Notes under the pieces: model-generated
Database searches by the model: none
Told to the model about the DNA's origin: nothing
What the model saw: only the letters and a program-made list of their open reading frames with translations
Program-made: the position numbers and the translations under genes
NCBI GenBank assembly: GCA_027009605.1
Contig: JALVCY010000252.1
Span: 1 to 12,943, forward strand
Direction: 5' to 3'
Origin: Saprospiraceae bacterium
GTDB lineage: Bacteria; Bacteroidota; Bacteroidia; Chitinophagales; Saprospiraceae
DNA length: 12,943 nt
Shown here: positions 6,120 through 12,825 of the stretch, piece after piece
How the letters are laid out: the number at the start of each line of letters is the position of its first letter
Numbering within the stretch: the stretch's first letter is position 1

Positions 6120-8327
6120 CTAGTTCAAATTCTTGGGGTCAACACCATTCAAGATGGAGCCCAAATAATCTTCACCAATTGATTTTAGGTAAGCTATCGC
6201 ATCCTTGTCCTTAGCATCCAGACTGGCATTGGACGCAAACACACCGATAATCTTATCTGCATATTGCTTTAGCTCTTTGGTATCCGCATAATCTGCCAAG
6301 GCCGCTCCCTCCATCAATATCACATCGTACAATTCGACTAATTCTTCTAAGAAGCCGCCAAAATCCTTGCCCCCAAAGACTTCCAAGGGCGTGCCATCTC
6401 GGCCGGTATTCCCGATTAAATCATACAAAGACATCTGCTCCGAAGCCACTTGATCTTCTCGTACCGTAAAAATGGTATCCATCTGATACTCGGAGATGAG
6501 CTTACGCAAAATAATCCCATAATTCATGGTGCCTTGCGGGCTCAACTTAGACAATGAATTATTTCTAAAGTTAGTATCTATCACTAAGACCTTCTTGCCA
6601 TTGGCGGCTAAAGCTTCCACCAAATAGGTCATAACAAATGACTTGCCATCCCCACATTTCATGCTTGTAAACAAGAAAACATCTTCGTTGGAGTCATCCA
6701 TTTGATACCGGATAGCCCGCAATGATTCTTTGAATAGCTTTAAACTATCATCCTGTTCCAAAAACAAACGTCCCGGGATTAACCCTTTTTTGACGTAAGG
6801 CAGTGTCCCCATAAAAGGTAACCGAACTAATTGCTTAAACTGATTCGCATTACTCAACTTACTATCAAAAAAGGCCAGCAAAAAGATGACCATTGTAGCC
6901 ATCGAACCGGCGCCTATTCCTGCAAAGGCAGCCACATAAGGCGCCTTGTTAGAACGTGCTTCTTGCTTGATGGGCGCATATTCAACGATTTTCAGGGGCA
7001 GTTTTTGGTTAGTATTGGTGGCTCGCGCATTGCTCAGATGGTTGGCTAAGTCTGTATATTGCTCTTCGAGCCGCTCTTTTTCTGCTTGCAAGCCATTCAA
7101 ATAAGAATCATTGGCCACCAAAGTCGGAATCTTCCTCTGCAAGCCGTCCACCGCTTCTTGATATTGTTTGATGGCTTCTTTGGCCTTGATGAGCTGTTGT
7201 TCCAAATCCAGCTTTCGGTTTTGCAAACTTTCTTCTCTATCCGAATTATCCTGCCCATCCCCACGCATCAAAGCACCGGACGAACTCTCCATCAACAATT
7301 CATATTGTTTTTGCTTAGCATTAATCGCCGCCCACAAATCTTTACTTTTTGACCCACCGCTGTAATACTGGCTACGCATCTGATCCAACTCTTCTTTCAT
7401 TTTGGCCAAAGCCTGCTTGCTGGCCACGCTGTTGTTATTGTTGGAATTTTTATGTCTTCTCAGATTTCTTAGCTCCTCTTCAACCTTAAGGATAGCGGAT
7501 TCGGCAAAGCGTTTATTCTTTTTGGCTTCATCCAGTTTATTGGTCAAATCCGTCAAATTGGTCACCAAGTCTTGGCTTTGTTGATCACTATTCGCCACTG
7601 CTTGCCTAGCCATATAAGCTCTCATCAATCCCGTAATCGAATCCAACTCATGCTTTTTCTCCTTGGTCAACATGGCATAATTCTCAATCAAAGAATTTTG
7701 CTCTTGGTGCTTATTAGAGCTAGACATCTCAATATAATCCTTACAAAGATTATTGGCCAAGAAAGCAGCCATGACCGGATTTTTGGCGGTGACTTTTACT
7801 TTTAGATAATCTGTCTTTTTATTTCGTGCTACTTCTAGGATTTTCAGCAATGATTCGTAGTCATAACCATAAGCCTTTGCCAATTTGGTGTAGGTATCAT
7901 TCAAATCACCATCTAAAGCCGTTTCTTTTAGCTTGATTCTATCTTTTAACGCTGCTATCAGGGCTTGTTTTGCTTCCGGGGACACATTGGCTATTTTTTC
8001 CTTGGGCTGACGAAAAGGAATCGTGGCTTCATCGGTATCCAAATCATGTACCAACAAGCGAAATGATTCTAAACGAAGCATCTTTCGAGAACGAAACTCT
8101 TGTATCAAGTTCTCAAATCTAGCATTAATCTGAAATTCTTGGATGAAACCACCCGGACTATCCCCTCCGTCATAATTAAGCACACCGGTTTGTAGAGTCG
8201 CTTCGGTCTCATACACGGGGGGAAGTGCGTTTGCCAAGTAAAAAGCCAATATCGCCGCTAAAATCGAAGTTAGGATAATAGCCCATTTTCGCCTTAGCAA
8301 GATATTGATGTAGTATTGAAAATCCAT
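6120..8327 (-). CDS. Wzc/GumC-like polysaccharide co-polymerase with altered BY-kinase domain
   Basis: A 735-aa inner-membrane protein that would control chain length and export of the polysaccharide. Domains in order: cytoplasmic start with RRKW (12-15); TM1 about 15-33; Wzz domain from PPVYETEATLQTG (36-48); a long periplasmic coiled coil (about 210-435); TM2 about 464-487; cytoplasmic P-loop domain from about 525. Walker A is SMKCGDGKS (555-563) and looks intact. Walker A' reads VLVIDTNFR, so the usual second Asp is Asn586. The Walker B site, normally DxxIxDTPP, reads DVILMEGAA (668-676), with Glu673 for Asp and no TPP. The C-terminus lacks the usual Tyr cluster; only Tyr713 and Tyr721 are near the end. 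ATP may still bind, but tyrosine autophosphorylation is doubtful. It is the first gene of the operon, with a -7 box 77 nt upstream. Confidence 0.92.
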   Translation of the reverse strand: MDFQYYINILLRRKWAIILTSILAAILAFYLANALPPVYETEATLQTGVLNYDGGDSPGGFIQEFQINARFENLIQEFRSRKMLRLESFRLLVHDLDTDEATIPFRQPKEKIANVSPEAKQALIAALKDRIKLKETALDGDLNDTYTKLAKAYGYDYESLLKILEVARNKKTDYLKVKVTAKNPVMAAFLANNLCKDYIEMSSSNKHQEQNSLIENYAMLTKEKKHELDSITGLMRAYMARQAVANSDQQSQDLVTNLTDLTNKLDEAKKNKRFAESAILKVEEELRNLRRHKNSNNNNSVASKQALAKMKEELDQMRSQYYSGGSKSKDLWAAINAKQKQYELLMESSSGALMRGDGQDNSDREESLQNRKLDLEQQLIKAKEAIKQYQEAVDGLQRKIPTLVANDSYLNGLQAEKERLEEQYTDLANHLSNARATNTNQKLPLKIVEYAPIKQEARSNKAPYVAAFAGIGAGSMATMVIFLLAFFDSKLSNANQFKQLVRLPFMGTLPYVKKGLIPGRLFLEQDDSLKLFKESLRAIRYQMDDSNEDVFLFTSMKCGDGKSFVMTYLVEALAANGKKVLVIDTNFRNNSLSKLSPQGTMNYGIILRKLISEYQMDTIFTVREDQVASEQMSLYDLIGNTGRDGTPLEVFGGKDFGGFLEELVELYDVILMEGAALADYADTKELKQYADKIIGVFASNASLDAKDKDAIAYLKSIGEDYLGSILNGVDPKNLN

Positions 8328-8404
8328 AAATTATGTGTGTCTCCAGTGAAAATAAAATCTTCAATTTGGAGGGGTTACGCAATTTCAGTTTTCTCTATAG
8401 CATG

Positions 8405-8412
8405 CAAAAGTA
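8405..8412 (-). promoter_or_regulatory. -7 box for the export operon
   Basis: On the minus strand TACTTTTG fits TAnnTTTG and lies 77 nt upstream of the co-polymerase ATG, which leaves a leader of roughly 70 nt. No good -33 element is visible. Positions 8328-8607 contain no convincing gene. Confidence 0.5.
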
Positions 8413-8478
8413 CGTAAAAAACCCACCGAATGTTGAACTATACACTATTTAGAAGTAAAATTAAGCCAAAAAAGGTAG

Positions 8479-8498
8479 TTCTTATATATAAATAAGAA
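8479..8498 (-). other. AT-rich hairpin downstream of the DUF6089-like gene
   Basis: TTCTTAT and ATAAGAA form a 7-bp stem with a 6-nt loop. On the minus strand it is followed, after a few bases, by CCTTTTTT. It sits 110 nt past the stop of the 8608-9321 gene and could be a weak terminator, but the stem has only one G-C pair. Confidence 0.3.
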
Positions 8499-8607
8499 TC
8501 AATTTATGTTTCCATAATGCCTTTCTGCTTGACCAAGCCAACCAAAATCATAAGAATCCAGCACGAGCTAATGACGTTTTTATTTTGGGAAACCATCCTT
8601 ATTTCTA

Positions 8608-9321
8608 CTAAAACCCGTCCTTTCTAGGCTGCAAATAAAAAGTCACATTGGCGCCTAAGACAAAATACCAATCATTTTTCCCGGCATTGGCAGCCTGGCT
8701 GATTCCATCCAAATAATCTGAAAAACTATACCGATAGCCACCGCGCACCCCAAAAGACAAGAGCCGAGTCGCATCATATTTCAACCCGACCCCTATAGGT
8801 ATGGTCAACAAGACTGATACATCATTGTCTTTTTCCGGAAACGGATTGAGTATCGCTCCGGACTTACAGGCTTCACTATAACACTCGGCATTATTGTCAA
8901 TCTTAATTATCCCTATACCGGTATAGACAATTGGTGACAGCTTGGGATTATACACGCCTGTTTTGCTTTCTGTTCCGCCTCCAAAAATACTGTAATCTAC
9001 GATTCCGGCTACCTCCAAGATATTGGATTCAAACTTAAACAACCTAGTCGCCCGCGCTTGGTCATCCGGATAATTAGCATCATCTCCGCTTAACTTGGTT
9101 AAGATGACCTGTGCTTTCACATCAATATATGGATTGATACGATATCCAAGTCCACCACCGATGGCGATATGATTTTCCTTCATATTCGTTATATCTTTAG
9201 CGATATCGCCTTGATAATTGGCTGCTCCGCCGATAAATCCAAAGGAGATTTGTGCTTGCCCAAATCCGGTAAACAAAGCCACAAATAATATCAACAAGGC
9301 TGTCCGTTGTATTAGTTTCAT
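8608..9321 (-). CDS. Outer-membrane beta-barrel protein, DUF6089-like
   Basis: A 237-aa protein with a signal peptide (hydrophobic 8-20, cleavage near GQA-Q, about residue 23). The mature start ISFGFIGGAANYQGDIA and repeated alternating strands (HIAIGGGLGYRINPYIDVKAQ at about 51-71, LLTIPIGVGLKYDAT at 171-185, SFGVRGGYRYSFSDYLDG at 189-206, YFVLGANVTFYLQP at 219-232) indicate a small barrel like the DUF6089 family common in Bacteroidota. Cys147 and Cys152 in the AECYSEACKSG loop could form a surface disulfide. Role unknown; it might be structural or part of a secretion apparatus. A -7 box lies 46 nt upstream. It is divergent from the amidase gene and separated by 280 nt from the export operon, so it is probably a single-gene unit. 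Confidence 0.88.
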   Translation of the reverse strand: MKLIQRTALLILFVALFTGFGQAQISFGFIGGAANYQGDIAKDITNMKENHIAIGGGLGYRINPYIDVKAQVILTKLSGDDANYPDDQARATRLFKFESNILEVAGIVDYSIFGGGTESKTGVYNPKLSPIVYTGIGIIKIDNNAECYSEACKSGAILNPFPEKDNDVSVLLTIPIGVGLKYDATRLLSFGVRGGYRYSFSDYLDGISQAANAGKNDWYFVLGANVTFYLQPRKDGF

Positions 9322-9366
9322 CTTTTTAACATTTGTTTCAGTTATAACAACTATGTCACAACGCTA

Positions 9367-9398
9367 CAAAGATAGGACAAATTGGAGTACATGGTCAA
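9367..9398 (-). promoter_or_regulatory. Promoter of the DUF6089-like gene
   Basis: On the minus strand TATCTTTG (9374-9367) matches the Bacteroidota -7 consensus exactly. ATTG, with TTG at 9398-9396, lies 21 nt upstream and can serve as -33. The ATG is 45 nt downstream of the box. Confidence 0.7.
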
Positions 9399-9442
9399 TT
9401 TTTATTTTATATTTAGTGATTTTTTTTTGTTGACGTTTCATT

Positions 9443-9462
9443 GATGTCGTCCCGATGGGATT
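9443..9462 (+). repeat. Decayed copy of the GTCGCCCC-N3-GGGGCT palindrome
   Basis: The sequence GATGTCGTCCCGATGGGATT differs from the copy at 11054-11073 at three positions, the changes lying in the stem. It sits alone between two divergent promoters. This shows the palindrome is dispersed and not confined to the 10.9-11.3 kb element. Confidence 0.65.
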
Positions 9463-9597
9463 TGTTTTTCGGAAAGGAGGAAAGCTTGCGCCAAATTAGG
9501 CTTCGACCTTTTGGAATCCATTTCGGAAATTAAAATCGCCAACAGTTCATTCGGCTGTAAAAACTACTGATGCAACATGCTTTACCCCATTTTTCCC

Positions 9598-9644
9598 TAC
9601 CTTTGCCCCGCAAAATTTATTTTGGGCTAAATCCGTTAGCTTTG
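9598..9644 (+). promoter_or_regulatory. Two candidate -7 boxes for the amidase gene
   Basis: TACCTTTG (9598-9605) and TAGCTTTG (9637-9644) both match TAnnTTTG. The second leaves a short leader before the ATG at 9671, the first a leader of about 60 nt. TTTG at 9621-9624 is too close to the second box to be a normal -33. Which is used cannot be decided from sequence. Confidence 0.5.
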
Positions 9645-9670
9645 CACTACAAACCTACTTCAAATTGACT

Positions 9671-10837
9671 ATGAGAGCTATTTTTTGGGCGATTCTGCTA
9701 CTATTTTTGTCCTCAGGCCTTGCGGCCAAAAACAATTGGGTACAAGCCAAAGCCGAAAAAGGAGATGGAATCATTGTATTTTTGTCCAAATTTAACCTTT
9801 ACGGATATACCTGTGATGAAAAACAATTTTATAAGCTCAATAACTTAAAACCCACTTCCCAACTGCATATCGGAAAGACCTATAAGCTCCCCATCCTAAT
9901 ATTCAAATACAACAATAAAAGCATTCGCTCCACCATCAAAGAAAATGACTGGGAGAAAGCCATCAGAATCAAAACTTACAACGAAATGCTCTTTGATAAT
10001 GGTTTGCGCAAGCAGTCCTTCATCAAAGATAAAAATCTTTGGGTACCCTATCACGAACTAAAGTGCCCCGACGAAAAACCAAAACTTGTCAACCCCAAAG
10101 GCAATTTCTCCATTTTCGGTCCTAAATACGAGAAAGTCAAAACCATCTCCGCCAAACTAAAAGGCAAAGTATTCTACATCATGGGCGGACACGGCGGGCC
10201 CGACCCGGGAGCCATCGGCAAAAGGGGCTCCCACCAACTCTGCGAAGATGAGTACGGCTACGATGTCGCCCTTCGTCTAGCCCGAAAACTCATTGCCAAC
10301 GGCGCTGTTGCTCACGTCATCCTTCGAGACCCCAACGACGGCATTCGCGACGGAAAATACCTAAAGTGTGATACGGACGAAGTCTATCTCGGCAACAAAA
10401 AGATACTGCGTTCCCAAATCCCCAGACTCCAGCAAAGGGCAGATATTGTCAATGACCTATTCTTAATCTATAAAAAAAGGGGCATCTCCAACAAAAACCA
10501 GATTGCCATCATGCTCCATATCGACTCCAGAAATACACGCTCCCGCACTGACGTCTTTTTCTACCACGCTCCCGGCGCCACACAAAGCGAAGCCATTGCC
10601 AACCAATTGTACAAAACTTTCAAAGCCAAGTACAAAAAATATCAAGCGACCAAGACCTACAAAGGTAGTGTCTCCCCTAGAGACTTGTTTATGCTCATGA
10701 ATCTAAAGCCCAGAGCCGTCTATCTCGAATTAGCCAACATCCGCAATGCCGCTGACCAAAAACGCCTCATCCTTTCGGAAAATAGAGATGCCCTTGCCAA
10801 ATGGATTGTGGATGGCTTGATTGAATACTACCACTAA
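9671..10837 (+). CDS. N-acetylmuramoyl-L-alanine amidase (Amidase_3) with N-terminal LysM-like region
   Basis: A zinc amidase that would cut the bond between muramic acid and the stem peptide in the periplasm. I prefer ATG at 9671 (388 aa), which starts directly with the signal peptide MRAIFWAILLLFLSSGLAA, over TTG at 9665. Residues 22-78 resemble a diverged LysM domain (GDGIIVFLSKFNL, LNNLKPTSQLHIGKTYKLP). The catalytic domain starts near 163: GGHGGPDPGAIG gives zinc ligand His174, CEDEYGYDVALRLARKL gives Glu192 as the aligned zinc ligand, MLHIDSR gives His283, and YLELANIRNAADQKRL gives catalytic Glu353. The usual DPGHGG is here MGGHGG, and an extra loop (about 219-250) separates the zinc ligands. 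It is the only plus-strand gene. A repeat begins in its stop codon. Confidence 0.92.
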   Translation: MRAIFWAILLLFLSSGLAAKNNWVQAKAEKGDGIIVFLSKFNLYGYTCDEKQFYKLNNLKPTSQLHIGKTYKLPILIFKYNNKSIRSTIKENDWEKAIRIKTYNEMLFDNGLRKQSFIKDKNLWVPYHELKCPDEKPKLVNPKGNFSIFGPKYEKVKTISAKLKGKVFYIMGGHGGPDPGAIGKRGSHQLCEDEYGYDVALRLARKLIANGAVAHVILRDPNDGIRDGKYLKCDTDEVYLGNKKILRSQIPRLQQRADIVNDLFLIYKKRGISNKNQIAIMLHIDSRNTRSRTDVFFYHAPGATQSEAIANQLYKTFKAKYKKYQATKTYKGSVSPRDLFMLMNLKPRAVYLELANIRNAADQKRLILSENRDALAKWIVDGLIEYYH

Positions 10838-10857
10838 CAATTGGACGGGGATACGTC
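10836..10857 (+). repeat. 22-nt direct repeat, left copy
   Basis: The sequence AACAATTGGACGGGG-NN-ACGTC starts at the last two bases of the amidase stop codon. It returns at 11273-11294 with 20 of 22 identical bases. The two copies flank the long palindrome in direct orientation. Confidence 0.85.
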
Positions 10858-11006
10858 AGATGTAAAACCACCAAATTTTATTCTGTCTGGGAATTTTGTT
10901 CAATCGTTCAACTGTTGAGTTTACTCCAAAAAGTCCACTCCGCCGGAAATTAAAGCGATGAACAAAATTTTATTTGGTTACAATTACTTCTGATTAGTGC
11001 AGCGTG

Positions 11007-11025
11007 GTGTCGCTCCTACGGAGCT
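11007..11025 (+). repeat. GC-rich palindrome, copy 1
   Basis: GTGTCGCTCCTACGGAGCT contains the stem AGCTCC/GGAGCT-type pairing around TAC. Relative to the consensus GTGTCGCCCC-N3-GGGGCT both stem halves carry compensating changes (CTCC with GGAG), so the hairpin is kept. Confidence 0.8.
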
Positions 11026-11053
11026 ATATTTCTACTATTTTAGTCTTTACAAA

Positions 11054-11073
11054 GATGTCGCCCCGATGGGGCT
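11054..11073 (+). repeat. GC-rich palindrome, copy 2
   Basis: GATGTCGCCCCGATGGGGCT forms a CCCC/GGGG-centred hairpin with loop GAT. It is preceded by TTACAAA, matching copy 3 read on the other strand. Confidence 0.85.
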
Positions 11074-11108
11074 CAGGCTTATGTATTTCGGCTATTTTCT
11101 CTGTTGGC

Positions 11109-11133
11109 AGCCCCGTAGGGGCGACACCTTTGT
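11109..11133 (-). repeat. GC-rich palindrome, copy 3 (inverted)
   Basis: AGCCCCGTAGGGGCGACACC followed by TTTGT is the inverse of copy 2. The pair is separated by a 35-nt loop (11074-11108), the centre of the long palindrome. Confidence 0.85.
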
Positions 11134-11159
11134 AACAGACAATATCGCACGATACAGGA

Positions 11160-11183
11160 AGCCCCAGCGGGGCGACACCTTGT
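11160..11183 (-). repeat. GC-rich palindrome, copy 4 (inverted)
   Basis: AGCCCCAGCGGGGCGACACC followed by TTGT has the same stem as copy 3 with a different three-base loop (AGC instead of GTA). It mirrors copy 1 in the palindrome. Confidence 0.85.
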
Positions 11184-11272
11184 CTCGGTCACACCAGTTA
11201 TCATAAAGAAACCAAATAAAATTTTGTGGGCTTAAGAGCAAACTACTACTCTCGACTTTTCGGAGTGGACTC

Positions 11273-11294
11273 AACAATTGGACGGGGGAACGTC
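11273..11294 (+). repeat. 22-nt direct repeat, right copy
   Basis: This is the partner of 10836-10857, with two differences in the middle spacer (GA for AT). It overlaps the right end of the long palindrome by 8 nt, so it could be part of the element's end. Confidence 0.85.
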
Positions 11295-11348
11295 TAGCTG
11301 TTTAACGGGGAGTCCGCTTCGGAAAACCATCACTGCCAAAATAATTAA

Positions 11349-11380
11349 CCACGAAAAACACGAAAGAACACGAAAAAAAA
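11349..11380. repeat. CACGAAARAA tandem repeat
   Basis: Three adjoining units of the form CACGAAA followed by A/G-rich bases are spaced 9-10 nt apart and end in an A9 run. It is one more word in the repeat patchwork of this gap. Confidence 0.7.
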
Positions 11381-11398
11381 ATGAACGCCGAAAGCAAC

Positions 11399-11427
11399 TA
11401 ACGGTGTAGCAGTACAACGGTCTAGCG
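11399..11427. repeat. Decayed inverted octamer array
   Basis: TAACGG, TGTAGCAG, TACAACGG and TCTAGCG are diverged inverse copies of the CCGTTACA/CCGCTATA octamers at 124-160. This links the two intergenic regions 11 kb apart. Confidence 0.55.
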
Positions 11428-11657
11428 CAACGAAGCCTGCGAGCGAATCAACTTTCTAAACTAACAGAATATCGAATGCAGAACGCCCAATATCGAATAA
11501 TGAAGTAAAATCCCAACCAAAAGCCCAAATCATCTCAACCTGTGAAGCTCTCAACCACGAAGTCCGAATCCACGATAGTAATCGGGACAAGTTCTCAACC
11601 TAGAGAGCCGAAGGCGAACGTCTCAACTTCTTCAACTAGCGCAGCGATTCAACTTCC
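11428..11657. repeat. Interspersed intergenic repeat, copy B
   Basis: It contains the 21-nt word GAAGCC...GAGCGAATCAAC (11432-11452), AATATCGAAT twice (11468-11477, 11489-11498), the 36-nt core at 11552-11587, and a GCC-GAA-GGC mini-hairpin within 11607-11615. It runs up to the stop codon of recF. No gene is visible in 10838-11657. Confidence 0.8.
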
Positions 11658-12731
11658 TCACCCCAACCCCACCACCTGATGCGGAACTTCCAACAATTCA
11701 GACACCCGCGTCGGATGCGTATCTGTTATAAAGACTTGTCCAAAGCCGGCATCTCCCAGAATTTCCACCAAATTGCCCACACGCTCCCGGTCCAATTTAT
11801 CAAAAATATCATCCATCAACAAGATGGGCAATTCCGCTGATGACTGAGCCAAATATTGATATTGCGCCAGCTTCAAAGCAATAACAAAGCTCTTACGTTG
11901 CCCTTGAGACGCAAAACGCTTTAAGGGCATATCATCCATAAAAAAAACAAAGTCATCTCGATGAATACCTACGGTGGTTCTTTCCAGAATCCGGTCTTTT
12001 TCCAGAGCTCGATCCAGTAACATGGCAAAACGCTCGGTCGCCAATGAAGATTTATACTCCATACGCACATCTTCTCTCTCTCCCGAAATCAGACGGTAAT
12101 ACTCGTTAAACAAGGGCATTAGGCCGGCAGTCCAAGCCTTCCGGGCATCAAAAATAGACTCTGCCGGCGCAATCAACTGCTCATTATACGATTCGAGCAA
12201 GCGCATATCCAGCCGTTCGGTTTTAGATTTCAACAAGGCATTTCGCTGTTTCAAAAGCCGGTTATACTTCAACAAAGCATCCAAATAGGCCTTATTTTTT
12301 TGCGCAAGCGTATTATCAGCAAACTTACGCCGCTCCTCGCTCCCCCCGGTGGCTATCAGCGTATCATCCGGCGCTATCATCACCACGGGAAAGCGTCCGA
12401 TATGAGCCGACAGCCGGTCATAAGCCTTTCCATTCACCTCAAACACTTTTTTCTTTTGCTTGACCACTTTGGCCACCACGTCCATTTGCTTCATCCCATT
12501 TTCCAGCCGAAAGATACCCGCTATTCGAGCAAAATCAGTCTCTTTTTGAATCAAATTCTTATCGACTCCCCCAAAAAAACTTTTGGTCATACACAGCACA
12601 TAAATTCCGTCCAACAGATTCGTCTTCCCCACCCCGTTATGGCCGGTAATAACATTCAAGCGGGCATCAAAATCAAAGGATTTTTGCGCATAATTCTTAA
12701 ATTGCGTCAATTTCAATGTTTGCAGATACAT
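11658..12731 (-). CDS. recF: DNA replication and repair protein RecF
   Basis: A 357-aa SMC-like ATPase that binds gapped DNA and, with RecO and RecR, loads RecA at single-strand gaps. Order: N-terminal MYLQTLKLTQFKNY; Walker A GHNGVGKTN (30-38); a helical coiled-coil-like arm (about 150-250); the ABC-type signature SQGQRKSF (275-282); Walker B ILLMDDIFDKLD (303-314), with Asp307 and Asp308; and a D-loop/His segment QVFITDTHP (332-340). Length is normal for RecF and every key motif is present. Downstream, the stop codon lies at the very edge of the copy B repeat. The neighbours usual in other phyla (dnaA, dnaN, gyrB) are not in the window; recF stands alone here. A -7-like box lies 5 nt before the ATG. 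Confidence 0.97.
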   Translation of the reverse strand: MYLQTLKLTQFKNYAQKSFDFDARLNVITGHNGVGKTNLLDGIYVLCMTKSFFGGVDKNLIQKETDFARIAGIFRLENGMKQMDVVAKVVKQKKKVFEVNGKAYDRLSAHIGRFPVVMIAPDDTLIATGGSEERRKFADNTLAQKNKAYLDALLKYNRLLKQRNALLKSKTERLDMRLLESYNEQLIAPAESIFDARKAWTAGLMPLFNEYYRLISGEREDVRMEYKSSLATERFAMLLDRALEKDRILERTTVGIHRDDFVFFMDDMPLKRFASQGQRKSFVIALKLAQYQYLAQSSAELPILLMDDIFDKLDRERVGNLVEILGDAGFGQVFITDTHPTRVSELLEVPHQVVGLG

Positions 12732-12735
12732 TTGG

Positions 12736-12743
12736 CAAAATTA
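12736..12743 (-). promoter_or_regulatory. Possible -7 box at the recF start
   Basis: On the minus strand TAATTTTG matches TAnnTTTG and ends 4 nt before the ATG. If used, the recF mRNA would be leaderless or nearly so. No -33 element is evident, and the match may be chance in AT-rich sequence. Confidence 0.35.
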
Positions 12744-12825
12744 CACTTTTTTTTGACCCGCCCCTTCTCCTTGCGGAAAATTCATCACAATGAATACAAT
12801 TTCCTTCTCAATCATCAGAGCCTCT

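Larger units (their letters stand above)
10909..11280. repeat. Long nested palindrome of about 372 bp (foldback or MITE-like element)
   Basis: Paired arms are visible at 10909-10935/11254-11280 (23 of 27 pair), a perfect 18-bp pair ACAAAATTTTATTTGGTT (10962-10979) with 11210-11227, four GC-rich hairpins paired 1 with 4 and 2 with 3, and TTACAAAG (11047-11054) with 11128-11135. All pairs share nearly the same centre (11094.5 outside, 11091 inside). It contains no convincing gene. It may be a decayed non-autonomous foldback element or encode a large structured RNA. Confidence 0.75.

Noticed and set aside
7059..7352. 97-aa plus-strand frame opposite the co-polymerase coiled coil
   Set aside because: It is Phe/Leu-rich because it is the complement of Glu/Lys/Gln codons; typical antisense shadow.
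8515..8628. Plus-strand frame of about 37 codons between the co-polymerase and barrel genes
   Set aside because: It overlaps the barrel gene's 3' end in antisense and has no promoter or sensible product.
10997..11277. Two frames of 61-69 aa in the palindromic region
   Set aside because: Their repeated RRGDT-like residues come directly from the GC-rich palindromes on each strand. There is no promoter or neighbouring gene context.
10838..11300. Retron or other reverse-transcriptase-linked ncRNA
   Set aside because: The region is palindromic, but no reverse transcriptase gene is in the window; recF and the amidase are ordinary housekeeping-type genes.
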